Positions 1 through 6,975 are shown, counted from the first letter of the stretch. The stretch is 9,204 nt of DNA from an uncultured Alphaproteobacteria bacterium (GCA_905236375.1 CAJOOW010000097.1:1-9204); one strand, 5' to 3'. Notes: generated by a model from the sequence alone, not told the origin. A program made the numbers and translations.

Positions 1-1659
1 CCCAAGAGGAATCTTAACATTAAGATGTTTTAGATTGTTTGCATAAGCATCAATTATTTCAATGGAATTCTTTAAATTGACTCTCCTACGATGTTTGGGC
101 ACTTCAATTTTTTTTATTCCAGCAAGATATTGTCCTGTTAAACTGTTTGGATTCTTTTTTATTTCTTCAACTGTTCCTTCGGCCATAACTTTGCCGCCAT
201 TAACTCCAGCTCTTGGTCCAATATCAACAATCCAATCAGAGGCATACATTGCATCTTCATCATGCTCGACAACAATAACGGTATTGTCATAATCTCTCAA
301 TTCTTTGAGAGTTGCTATGAGTCTATCGTTATCTCTTTGATGAAGACCAATTGAAGGCTCATCAAGAACATACATAACTCCAGTTAATCCAGATCCTATT
401 TGAGATGCCAAACGAATTCTTTGACTTTCTCCTCCAGAAAGAGTTTCTGAAGCTCTTGATAATGTTAGATATTCCAGCCCAACATTTTCCAAAAACTGTA
501 ATCTGTTTTTTATTTCAGCCAAGAGTTTTTCAGCAATTACCCGATCTTTCTCTCCTAATTTATCCCACAGACTTGCTACCCACTCTTTTGATTTTGTGAT
601 AGACATATCGGCAACTTCAGCGATGTTTTTGTCATCGATTTTCACTGACAATGCTTCAGGCGAAAGTCTTGTTCCGTGACAAGCTTGGCATATTTCTTTT
701 TCTGGCGCCAATTTTTCTTCAGTATCGTCTTCTTCTGTTTGAGCTTTTTTTTGCTGAAAGTATCCAAAGTTGTTTATTATTTCGCCTTTAGTCCCTAGTC
801 CTCCGCAAACTTTGCATGCCCCTTTAGGACTATTGAATGAAAATAACCTCGGCTCTATTTTTTCAATACAAAATCCAGAAACTGGACAAGCAAAATGTTC
901 CGAAAAAATTCTTTCTTCCCCTGTTTCAAAGTCTTTTGTTATAATCAAACCTTCCGCTTGCTTCAGTCCAATGCTTATTGAATTTGCTAATCTTTGTTTC
1001 AATTCTGCAATTTCAGATTCACCTGAAGGAATAGAAATTCTATCAACAACGATTGAGATATCATGCTTTATTTGCTTTTCTAGTGCCGGTATTTCATCGA
1101 TTTCATAAAGACTTTTGTCAACGAAAAGCCTAGTGAATCCGAGCCTTTTTAATGTCATAAACTCAGCTCTGAACTCTCCTTTTTTTTGGCGAACAATTGG
1201 AGCTAAGAGATAATATTTTTTCCCTTCTGGGTATTTAGCTATTGTATCGACAATTTGAGTAACAGTTTGAGCTTGAATAGGAAGGCCTGTTGCTGGAGAA
1301 TAAGGGACTCCAATTCTCGCATATAAAAGTCTCAAATAATCGTAAATCTCTGTTATTGTGCCAACTGTCGATCTTGGATTTTTAGAAATTGTTTTTTGCT
1401 CAATTGAAATCGCAGGACTTAAGCCTTCGATCTTATCAACATCAGGCTTTGGCATCAGATTTAAAAATTGCCTGGCATATGCTGATAAACTTTCAACATA
1501 TCTCCTTTGGCCTTCAGCATATAGGGTATCGAAAGCTAATGTTGATTTCCCAGAGCCACTTAATCCCGTTATGACAACAAGCTTGTTTTTTGGAATATCG
1601 ATATCGATATTTTTTAAATTATGTTCTCTTGCGCCTCTAACTTTTATGTATTGTTGCAT
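1..1659 (-). CDS. uvrA: UvrABC excinuclease subunit A, partial (N-terminal 553 codons)
   Basis: UvrA is the ABC-type ATPase that finds DNA damage and loads UvrB in nucleotide excision repair. The gene runs off the left edge, so about the last third (second ATPase module) is missing. Seen in the translation: a Walker A (GLSGSGKST, residues 32-40), the [17 protein letters not shown] stretch, an intact UvrB-binding region (about 125-250), zinc-module cysteines C258, C282/C285 and C324/C327, the ABC signature [16 protein letters not shown] from 407, Walker B ending in LDEP (about 432-435) and the EHDED switch. The second half starts with [13 protein letters not shown] at the edge. Only 38 residues separate C285 from C324, where family members carry an insertion domain of roughly 100 more residues. 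The second Cys expected after C258 is Ser261. ATG at 1659 is chosen for the family-typical N-terminus and a GGAGG six bases upstream. Last visible gene of the rpsT operon. Confidence 0.97.
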   Translation of the reverse strand, partial: MQQYIKVRGAREHNLKNIDIDIPKNKLVVITGLSGSGKSTLAFDTLYAEGQRRYVESLSAYARQFLNLMPKPDVDKIEGLSPAISIEQKTISKNPRSTVGTITEIYDYLRLLYARIGVPYSPATGLPIQAQTVTQIVDTIAKYPEGKKYYLLAPIVRQKKGEFRAEFMTLKRLGFTRLFVDKSLYEIDEIPALEKQIKHDISIVVDRISIPSGESEIAELKQRLANSISIGLKQAEGLIITKDFETGEERIFSEHFACPVSGFCIEKIEPRLFSFNSPKGACKVCGGLGTKGEIINNFGYFQQKKAQTEEDDTEEKLAPEKEICQACHGTRLSPEALSVKIDDKNIAEVADMSITKSKEWVASLWDKLGEKDRVIAEKLLAEIKNRLQFLENVGLEYLTLSRASETLSGGESQRIRLASQIGSGLTGVMYVLDEPSIGLHQRDNDRLIATLKELRDYDNTVIVVEHDEDAMYASDWIVDIGPRAGVNGGKVMAEGTVEEIKKNPNSLTGQYLAGIKKIEVPKHRRRVNLKNSIEIIDAYANNLKHLNVKIPLG

Positions 1660-1662
1660 ATT

Positions 1663-2733
1663 TTACCTCCCTGACATTTTCGTTTTTATTGATCTAACGG
1701 CTCGATCCGCTTCAAACAAACACGGAACCACGTTCTTTTTCTTATTAGCATAAGTTACGATATCTCCTGCTGCATAGCAATTTGGAATCGAGGTTTCCAT
1801 CGTATTTATATCGACAGTTAATAAATCTTTTTCTGTTTCAATTCCAAAATCATTTGCCAAAGATCCGAGGCTTGCCGTAAATCCATAGCAGAAAACGATA
1901 TGGTCAATTCGATATTCGTGTTCATTTGAATTTTTATCAACTGTTTTTACAATTCGCTTTCCAGTATGTTCATTGAGTTCTGTTATATTTTGTTCGAGAA
2001 TCAATTTTATTTTTCCGGATTGTTCAAGTTCATGAACCCGATCTAATTTCGAAGACTCACAGGTGAATTGAGACCTTCTGTGGATAATTGTAACACTTTT
2101 TGCTACCGAAGAAATATCTATTGCAAAATCCACTGCTGAATCGCCACCTCCGGCTATTATAACATCTTTATCGCGATAAAGTGTCAAATTCATGCAATAG
2201 AATTGTATGAAATCCGATGATTTTGAAATGCTATCAACTCCCTTTATAGACGCAGGAATGTTAGGCGTCATATCTCCAATTCCTGTCGCCATTATGATGT
2301 AATCCGCTGAAATATTTAGGTTGTTGTTTTTTGAATCAGATATTAAACAGCTACTTTGACATACTTTGTTTAAGGCTAAACTAAAGCCCCCAGAACTGGT
2401 CTTATCGATTTTTTCTACCTTATATCCAAATAATTTGTGTTTGGCATGTTGCAAGCATTGATCTGAAAGCTTTTGAATAAAATCTTTGGCTTTTATGCCT
2501 TCAAATCCTGGAGTTCCATACATAATCTTTTCCGGATAAAGAGCAGTACATTGTCCTCCTGGAGTATTTAAAGTTTCTATCAACGCGCATTCGATATTTG
2601 CTAATCCGCAACAATAGGCCGAATAAAGCCCGGCGACTCCCGCTCCAACTATGGCCACATCTGTTTTGGGAAAAGCAAAAGAGTCCGCAGAAGAAATCTC
2701 GAACTCTTTCAAATTGCTGTTTTGAGAACTCAT
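1663..2733 (-). CDS. ferredoxin--NADP(+) reductase, thioredoxin-reductase-like type
   Basis: This cytosolic FAD enzyme passes electrons between NADPH and ferredoxin or flavodoxin. Seen in the 356-aa product: an FAD-binding GAGVAG at 30-35, the GGQCTALYPEK signature of this family at 59-69, an ATG hinge at 149-151, an NADP-binding GGGDSAVD at 195-202, HRR at 218-220 (the basic pair usual for NADPH choice), and a C-terminal FAD motif AAGDI at 321-325. There is no redox CxxC in the NADP domain, which separates it from true thioredoxin reductases and fits the Bacillus YumC/type-2 FNR family. It carries about 20 extra N-terminal residues compared with the usual 330-340. A TTG directly precedes the ATG in frame, and the ATG is preferred. 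The gene starts 6 nt after the rpsT stop with only a weak purine-rich Shine-Dalgarno, so it probably depends on coupling to rpsT. A general TrxR-fold disulfide reductase is the less likely alternative. Confidence 0.93.
   Translation of the reverse strand: MSSQNSNLKEFEISSADSFAFPKTDVAIVGAGVAGLYSAYCCGLANIECALIETLNTPGGQCTALYPEKIMYGTPGFEGIKAKDFIQKLSDQCLQHAKHKLFGYKVEKIDKTSSGGFSLALNKVCQSSCLISDSKNNNLNISADYIIMATGIGDMTPNIPASIKGVDSISKSSDFIQFYCMNLTLYRDKDVIIAGGGDSAVDFAIDISSVAKSVTIIHRRSQFTCESSKLDRVHELEQSGKIKLILEQNITELNEHTGKRIVKTVDKNSNEHEYRIDHIVFCYGFTASLGSLANDFGIETEKDLLTVDINTMETSIPNCYAAGDIVTYANKKKNVVPCLFEADRAVRSIKTKMSGR
1666..1670 (-). promoter_or_regulatory. Shine-Dalgarno of uvrA, inside the end of the upstream gene
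   Basis: GGAGG lies 6 nt before the uvrA ATG. It overlaps the last two sense codons of the reductase gene, and the reductase TAA falls in the spacer. The layout suggests translational coupling, with ribosomes finishing the reductase close to the uvrA start. It is one of the two strong ribosome binding sites in the window. Confidence 0.85.
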
Positions 2734-2739
2734 CAAATT

Positions 2740-3021
2740 TTATTTCTTATTTTCGCCTAACGCTGTCTTTACTTTATGACTCATTCTGGAAATTTTTCTA
2801 GCTGCTGCGTTTTTATGAACAACTTTTTTGTTAACGCCTTTCATGATCTCTTTTTGCATTTCAGAAAAAGCCTTCATAATGTTTTCCTTTGAAACCTTAT
2901 CAGCAATGGCTTTTTCAAGCTTTTTGATGAAAGTCCTGATTCTATTCATTCTGCTGACGTTGACAGCGTGCTGCCTTGTCGTTTTTCTAATGCTTTTTTT
3001 CGCTGACTGGTGAGAAGCCAT
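2740..3021 (-). CDS. rpsT: 30S ribosomal protein S20
   Basis: S20 is a small helical protein that binds 16S rRNA during 30S assembly. The product has 93 residues (family usually 85-92) and is very basic. It begins MASHQSAKKSIRKTTRQ, continues with the AVNVSRMNRIRTFIKKLEKAIA helix region, and ends with the characteristic VVHKNAAARKISRMSHKVK segment. The open frame continues 12 codons further upstream, but the ATG at 3021 matches the universal S20 N-terminus, and the predicted transcription start near 3051 would exclude the longer form. First gene of the leftward operon with the reductase and uvrA. In many alphaproteobacteria rpsT neighbours dnaA; no dnaA is present here. Confidence 0.97.
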   Translation of the reverse strand: MASHQSAKKSIRKTTRQHAVNVSRMNRIRTFIKKLEKAIADKVSKENIMKAFSEMQKEIMKGVNKKVVHKNAAARKISRMSHKVKTALGENKK

Positions 3022-3057
3022 ATCTGCACTTTTTACAAATAATAAATTACACTTCAC

Positions 3058-3087
3058 ACTCTAACATCACAAAGGGGCTAAAGTCAA
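3058..3087 (-). promoter_or_regulatory. sigma-70-type promoter of the rpsT-reductase-uvrA operon
   Basis: Read on the minus strand, -35 TTGACT (3087-3082) and -10 TAGAGT (3063-3058) are separated by 18 nt. A TG lies one base ahead of the -10 (TGTTAGAGT), an extended -10 arrangement. Transcription should start near 3051, giving a leader of about 30 nt before the S20 ATG. No other credible promoter is seen before the reductase or uvrA. Confidence 0.7.
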
Positions 3088-3153
3088 GGGATTTATGTTC
3101 ATAGGCAAATAATAAAAAATATCTAAAATTTTCTTTATGGGACTATTTAGAAT

Positions 3154-3183
3154 TTGTAGATTGTGAAAATTTGATGTTAGAAT
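3154..3183 (+). promoter_or_regulatory. candidate promoter of the 136-aa hypothetical gene
   Basis: A near-consensus -10 TAGAAT (3178-3183) is preceded by TG (TGTTAGAAT). TTGTAG (3154-3159) is the -35 candidate with an 18-nt spacer. The transcript would begin near 3190, about 30 nt before the ATG at 3221. The -10 box and its flank match those of the rpsT promoter on the other strand. Confidence 0.55.
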
Positions 3184-3220
3184 GATAGTATCAATCAAAC
3201 ATTTTTAGGAAAATACCGAT

Positions 3221-3631
3221 ATGGTGAACACACCTGTATTAAAAATTGAATCTGAAAATCAGCCTCTTTTGATTTCCAGAGAAGCAAAACAGGAAATCCT
3301 TCCTGTTTCAAAAAATATTATCGTAAAAAATATCAACTCTGAAATAATAGAAGTTGGTCATACGACAAAATTTAAAACGATAATAGAGACAAAAAATGAT
3401 GTAAACATAGAGGCATTAGAGCGATCAAAAAAGTTTAAAATTTATTCGATAATAAGATTTATGCAATCTCGTGACAAAGTCCTTCCAAAAAATTTAATTG
3501 AAGACTCAGTTGAAACAAACGATAAATTTGTAACATATCGACCAATTTTTGACGCGATTTTAACAAATTTTAGTTGTAAAGCTGATACGGACAACAATCA
3601 GGTTTGGAAATTGGAATTTGAAGAAATCTGA
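3221..3631 (+). CDS. hypothetical protein, 136 aa, no recognised family
   Basis: I do not recognise this protein. It is rich in Lys, Glu, Ile and Asn, has no signal peptide or membrane segment, and looks cytosolic. The first about 60 residues alternate hydrophobic and charged positions in a way that suggests beta strands (VSKNIIVKNINSEIIEV). The middle (66-86, ending IRFMQSRDKVLPKN) may be helical. One cysteine is present, near 119. Support for a real gene: a promoter-like sequence about 38 bp upstream, an AGGA ten bases before the ATG (slightly far), and no competing gene on either strand. It is followed 77 nt later by lolA in the same direction. It could be a lineage-specific regulator or adaptor, but nothing in the sequence decides this. 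Confidence 0.75.
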   Translation: MVNTPVLKIESENQPLLISREAKQEILPVSKNIIVKNINSEIIEVGHTTKFKTIIETKNDVNIEALERSKKFKIYSIIRFMQSRDKVLPKNLIEDSVETNDKFVTYRPIFDAILTNFSCKADTDNNQVWKLEFEEI

Positions 3632-3640
3632 TAATTTTTA

Positions 3641-3670
3641 TTGGATCAAAGTTAAGTGTTGAGTTAGTAT
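3641..3670 (+). promoter_or_regulatory. weak candidate promoter ahead of lolA
   Basis: TTGGAT (3641-3646) and TAGTAT (3665-3670) with an 18-nt spacer would start transcription about 32 nt before the lolA GTG. Both boxes deviate from consensus and the region is AT-rich, so this may be chance. lolA could instead be read from the promoter at 3154. Confidence 0.3.
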
Positions 3671-3708
3671 TTTAGACATAACATATCTTGAGTTTATGAG
3701 AAAGGTCC

Positions 3709-4326
3709 GTGAAGACATCATTCGTTTATAAATTTGCAATTCTAACCGTCTTATTTGCGATATGCAGCAACGCGGAAAAGCCAACCGAAAAAGACCTGTC
3801 ACAAACTGTTGCTTCATATTTATCATCTATTAAAACGATGAGTTGCACAATCAAAAAACTTGATTCAACAGATATTGACGAAACTTCAGACCTTTTTCTA
3901 AAATCCGGAAAATCCCCAAAAATACGGATCAGACCGAAAATTAAAAGTTCTCAAGATATCTTTATATCTGGGACAACTCTTTCAATTTTTGATCCTAAAT
4001 TTCAAAAAATTCATAAAACTTCAATTTCTGGATCCCCAATCTATCAACTTTTGACAGGAACATTGGATCTCAGAAAACACAAGATAGAAATCTTTGCGGA
4101 AGACAAAGAGGCAGTTGCTTATTCTATCGATAAAAGTGATGCTAATAACATTCCATTGAAGCTTGTTTTTGCTAAATATTCAAATGGCAATTTGAAATAC
4201 CTGATAGGTTGGGAAATTGATGATGGGAAAAGTCTGACAAAGTATGGAGTGATTGAAAAAACAATAAGGATTAATGACCCTAAATCTGTCCCTGATTCTG
4301 TTTTTAAGCTTTCCTCCTCAAAATAG
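3709..4326 (+). CDS. lolA: LolA-like outer-membrane lipoprotein carrier, periplasmic
   Basis: LolA ferries lipoproteins from the inner-membrane LolCDE complex across the periplasm to the outer membrane. The 205-aa product starts with a clear Sec signal peptide (KTSFVYKFAILTVLFAICSNA), with likely cleavage after Ala22; Cys19 is not in a lipobox. The mature part follows the LolA order: an initial helix (about 28-40), a strand region CTIKK, LFLKSGKSPKIRIR where the family has its G-L-RP-R strand, then SGTTLSIFDPKFQKIHK (family pattern: residue, Gly, Trp/Leu, Tyr/Asp), and SPIYQLLTGTLDL matching the family's TPLxxLL. The end is F-x-LSSSK. The start is GTG with AAGG only 3 nt upstream, so initiation may be weak. 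It is followed after 43 nt by rpe. The family call rests on fold pattern, not a unique motif; a general LolA-superfamily protein is possible. Confidence 0.75.
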   Translation: MKTSFVYKFAILTVLFAICSNAEKPTEKDLSQTVASYLSSIKTMSCTIKKLDSTDIDETSDLFLKSGKSPKIRIRPKIKSSQDIFISGTTLSIFDPKFQKIHKTSISGSPIYQLLTGTLDLRKHKIEIFAEDKEAVAYSIDKSDANNIPLKLVFAKYSNGNLKYLIGWEIDDGKSLTKYGVIEKTIRINDPKSVPDSVFKLSSSK

Positions 4327-4369
4327 ATATCGTAACATAAAAATAGCTAAGATATTATTTTGAGCTGTT

Positions 4370-5020
4370 ATGAAGGTATCCGCTTCCCTTTTATCAAGTG
4401 ATTTACTAAATCTTGAAAAAGAAATTGAAGTTTTGGCCGAAGCTGGAGTTAGCACTCTTCATATTGATATAATGGATGGACATTTTGTTCCAAACATAGC
4501 TTTTGGAATTGATATTGTCAGGCAGATTACAAAAGTATCAACGTTACCGATAAACATTCATCTCATGATTGATAATCCTGAACGTTTCATAGATCTTCTT
4601 TCATCTCCTAAAATTGGCTATATCATAGTACACAGCGAGGGAAATAGAGATATCAAAAGTTTATTTGGAAGAATAAAAGCAAATGATGTAAATATTGGAA
4701 TAGCTTTGAATCCCCAAACCCAAGTTATGGATATAAGAGAATATCTCGAAATGGTCGATATGGCCTTGGTTATGGGAGTTCATCCTGGATTTGGGGGACA
4801 AACATTAATTCCATCAACTCTTAGAAAAATTAAACAATTAAAAGACATTCGAAAAGATCTCGTAGTTGGAATCGATGGCGGGATCAACGATCAAACAGTT
4901 TCAATTGTTAATCCTGAAAATCCCGATATATTAGTCGTGGGAAGCTATCTTTTTAATAGAGATAAAGATCATGAACTCCAAGATATGAGAGAAAAATTGC
5001 GAATTTTGCAAGGGGCATAA
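4370..5020 (+). CDS. rpe: ribulose-phosphate 3-epimerase
   Basis: Rpe interconverts ribulose-5-phosphate and xylulose-5-phosphate in the pentose phosphate pathway, using a TIM barrel with a bound metal. The product has 216 residues, the normal length. Seen: the first strand SASLLSSDL, HIDIMDGHFVPN (metal ligands H31 and D33), HLMIDNPERFI (H64), ALNPQT, the flexible loop GVHPGFGGQ (136-144), GIDGGI with catalytic D169, and a phosphate-binding VVGSYLF. All expected catalytic residues are present. The loop reads VMGVHPGFGGQ rather than the usual VMSVNPGFGGQ, a double substitution next to the active site. The Shine-Dalgarno is poor. The gene lies 43 nt after lolA and is probably cotranscribed. 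A related epimerase such as allulose-6-phosphate 3-epimerase (which has VDPGFAGQ) is less likely. Confidence 0.9.
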   Translation: MKVSASLLSSDLLNLEKEIEVLAEAGVSTLHIDIMDGHFVPNIAFGIDIVRQITKVSTLPINIHLMIDNPERFIDLLSSPKIGYIIVHSEGNRDIKSLFGRIKANDVNIGIALNPQTQVMDIREYLEMVDMALVMGVHPGFGGQTLIPSTLRKIKQLKDIRKDLVVGIDGGINDQTVSIVNPENPDILVVGSYLFNRDKDHELQDMREKLRILQGA

Positions 5021-5024
5021 TAAC

Positions 5025-6905
5025 TTAAAAGTGTTTCGCATTAATCCAATATGCAGGACAGTATGGATGTTTTCTTTCGGCTAATTCTTTGATTTTTCCA
5101 GATTTCCAGACATAAAGTCCTCTTGAATAATTTTTAATTTCACCATTAAATTTTTTCTTGATGAGGTTGCCGGAAAATCCCAGATTGCGCTGGATGGATA
5201 GTGTGGCTTTTCTCCCTTTTTGAAGAGATGTTGTGTAGAATTTTTCATTTTCAATAAAACAGACAGATTCAGTGTCAGGAGGAAAGATGAGATATGGCTT
5301 GTCTTGAAAAATCCATAAAACCACGCCAAAAATTATCAAAGCGAAACCCAAAAATCTGGCTTTGGATTTCAAAAGACACAAAACGATTCCTCCGATCATT
5401 ATTGAATATAATGCCAGTATTTCAGGAGATTTTATGACTAAATTTGATCCAGGAATTTCTGAAATTTTTCCTAAAACAAAAGTCATATTGTTCAAGGAAA
5501 ACTCCAAGAGGTGAATTGGAAAATCGATAAAACCTCCAGAAATTAATGAGAAGATTCCAAGAGGAATAATGATAAAAGTTGTTGCAGGAATTGCTATGAT
5601 ATTTCCGAGAAGACCTGATAAGCTCAATCTGTTAAAAACGGCGATTGAAATCGGCAATGTGGCTAATGATGCGATAATCGTACTAATAAGTGATGCTATG
5701 ATATAAAAACAGAACTTCCAGATAAATCCAGATCGTTTCATTTTGAAATAATTTAGTTTATCTTGAAAAGTTTCATAAAACGCGATGAGAGCAACAACAG
5801 CAGAAAATGATAATTGGAAACTAACGAGAAAAATTGCTCCAGAATCAAAAAGCAAAATGGCAAAAGCAGCGACAGCAACACTGCGGAGTGAAAGATTTCC
5901 TCTTCCGCAAATGACGCTTATGAGGAAAACAGTTGTCATTATGAAAGCTCTAGTTGCTGAAGGCGAAAATCCAGATAGGGCAAGATATAAGAAAGTTATC
6001 GGAATTGTTACAATTGCCGAAATCCGTTTGGGGGAAATCCTGATGAAAATAACACTCAGATATTGAAAAAGTTTCATAAAGAGAAAGAAAACAATAGAGG
6101 CAACAATTGACATATGAAGCCCAGAAATTGCCAGAATATGGGCCGTTCCAGAATTAATAAATTTCTCACGGATGTCTGTTGGGATTGATGATTTATCTCC
6201 AGTTAGAAGGGCGCTGGCTATGCCTCCGGCTGGAGATTCCATGCGTTTTATTATTTGCTTCGTCAATTTTCTTCTTAAACTTGAAAACCAGTCGTTTGTT
6301 GCTGTTTCTTTTGTTTTTTCGATATGATAAACGATTCCGGTTGTATCAAGTCCAATTAGTGAATTGTATTGAATTTGATCGAAAGATCCGGGAATCGCAG
6401 GCGGTTTATATGGACTAATTTTTCCCCTGACTTTCACAATATCATTTGGAGAAATCTCTTCAGTCATCCGAGCTGAACATGTCATCTTTGCTGTTTTTAT
6501 GAATTTGAGAATATTGTTTTCGAATTTCATATCTTTAAAGGTAATCCTTCTCATGTTTTTCATTGTTGGATGGGTTTCATCCACAAATTTTACGGCAGCT
6601 TCGAATGTTATATTGTCATATTCATGTTCGATGAATTCCTTTTGTGAGAGCAGTTCAGTTTTAAAAATCCCGCCCGTTTGCACAACATAAACTCCAAGAG
6701 ATAATATCAATGTGGCATAACTTAAAATTTTTGATTTTTTGGCAATTAAAAAGGAAATAAAAACTGATAAGGTTGCAAAGACTATAAGGTCTTGCCAGTT
6801 TAAAAAAGGAAAAAATACTCCAAGGATTATCCCCAGTCCCAAAATAACTGGAGAAAAAAGAGGAATTCTCTCCATTTCAGATATCAAAATCTCTTTAAAT
6901 CGCAT
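5025..6905 (-). CDS. comEC: ComEC/Rec2-family DNA-uptake channel without nuclease domain
   Basis: ComEC forms the inner-membrane channel that imports single-stranded DNA during natural transformation. The 626-aa product has two N-terminal membrane segments (about 17-34 and 37-78), then an OB-like DUF4131 region (about 95-195, with PPAIPGSFDQIQYNSLIGLDTTG), then the Competence domain. The latter shows the signature ALLTGDKSSIPTDIREKFINSG followed by AHILAISGLHMSIV (232-268), SGFSPSATRAFIMT (311-324) and LVSFQLSFSA (360-369), with about eight further membrane segments to about 532. The last 85-90 residues lack the DVGQGD and HxHxDH motifs of the metallo-beta-lactamase domain found in full-length ComEC (usually 700-770 aa) and end in HPYCPAYWINAKHF. 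The ATG at 6905 has a weak Shine-Dalgarno. Convergent with rpe, 4 nt between stops. Its promoter carries two inverted repeats. Confidence 0.93.
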   Translation of the reverse strand: MRFKEILISEMERIPLFSPVILGLGIILGVFFPFLNWQDLIVFATLSVFISFLIAKKSKILSYATLILSLGVYVVQTGGIFKTELLSQKEFIEHEYDNITFEAAVKFVDETHPTMKNMRRITFKDMKFENNILKFIKTAKMTCSARMTEEISPNDIVKVRGKISPYKPPAIPGSFDQIQYNSLIGLDTTGIVYHIEKTKETATNDWFSSLRRKLTKQIIKRMESPAGGIASALLTGDKSSIPTDIREKFINSGTAHILAISGLHMSIVASIVFFLFMKLFQYLSVIFIRISPKRISAIVTIPITFLYLALSGFSPSATRAFIMTTVFLISVICGRGNLSLRSVAVAAFAILLFDSGAIFLVSFQLSFSAVVALIAFYETFQDKLNYFKMKRSGFIWKFCFYIIASLISTIIASLATLPISIAVFNRLSLSGLLGNIIAIPATTFIIIPLGIFSLISGGFIDFPIHLLEFSLNNMTFVLGKISEIPGSNLVIKSPEILALYSIMIGGIVLCLLKSKARFLGFALIIFGVVLWIFQDKPYLIFPPDTESVCFIENEKFYTTSLQKGRKATLSIQRNLGFSGNLIKKKFNGEIKNYSRGLYVWKSGKIKELAERKHPYCPAYWINAKHF

Positions 6906-6921
6906 TGCGAAACTTTTTTAA

Positions 6922-6939
6922 ATCCTCTAAAAAGAGGAT
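6922..6939. repeat. inverted repeat over the comEC start point (7-bp arms, 4-nt loop)
   Basis: ATCCTCT (6922-6928) and AGAGGAT (6933-6939) are perfect complements around AAAA. Arm centres are 11 bp apart, one helical turn. The repeat covers about -12 to +7 of the predicted comEC start, the classic position of a repressor operator. No T-run follows on either strand, so an intrinsic terminator is unlikely. Confidence 0.6.
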
Positions 6940-6963
6940 AACTGCAATGGCGAGCAAGGTCAA
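6935..6963 (-). promoter_or_regulatory. predicted comEC promoter
   Basis: On the minus strand, TTGACC (6963-6958) and TATCCT (6940-6935) are separated by 17 nt. The predicted start near 6928 leaves a leader of about 22 nt before the ATG. The -35 lies in the loop of one inverted repeat and the -10 in an arm of another. Confidence 0.55.
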
Positions 6964-6975
6964 GTACCTCGCCAT
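6947..6975. repeat. inverted repeat centred on the comEC -35 (8-bp arms)
   Basis: ATGGCGAG (6947-6954) and CTCGCCAT (6968-6975) are perfect complements with a 13-nt spacer. Arm centres are 21 bp apart, two helical turns, as for a dimeric DNA-binding protein. The GC-rich arms stand out in this AT-rich spacer. The repeat's centre (6961) coincides with the -35 hexamer. Confidence 0.6.

Noticed and set aside
770..1108. 112-codon plus-strand frame, and other plus-strand frames across 62-1753
   Set aside because: All lie antisense to uvrA or to the end of the reductase, which have clear family motifs in every segment. Their translations look like shadows with no motif.
2079..2087. Perfect DnaA-box-like TGTGGATAA
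   Set aside because: A single copy inside the reductase coding region with no cluster, AT-rich unwinding element or dnaA gene nearby. One match in an AT-rich 9-kb stretch is not strong evidence for an origin.
2734..2736. TTG as the start codon of the reductase
   Set aside because: It is adjacent to an in-frame ATG and adds only one residue. ATG is the more efficient start.
3022..3057. 12-codon upstream extension of rpsT
   Set aside because: S20 proteins begin at the MASHQSAKK position, and the predicted transcription start near 3051 falls inside the extension.
5785..6066. 93-codon plus-strand frame within comEC
   Set aside because: Antisense to the Competence domain, with no ribosome binding site or recognisable motif. 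Four other plus-strand frames over comEC were rejected for the same reason.
6922..6939. Inverted repeat as an intrinsic terminator
   Set aside because: No U-tract follows the stem on either strand, and no gene ends just upstream; it sits between divergent genes.
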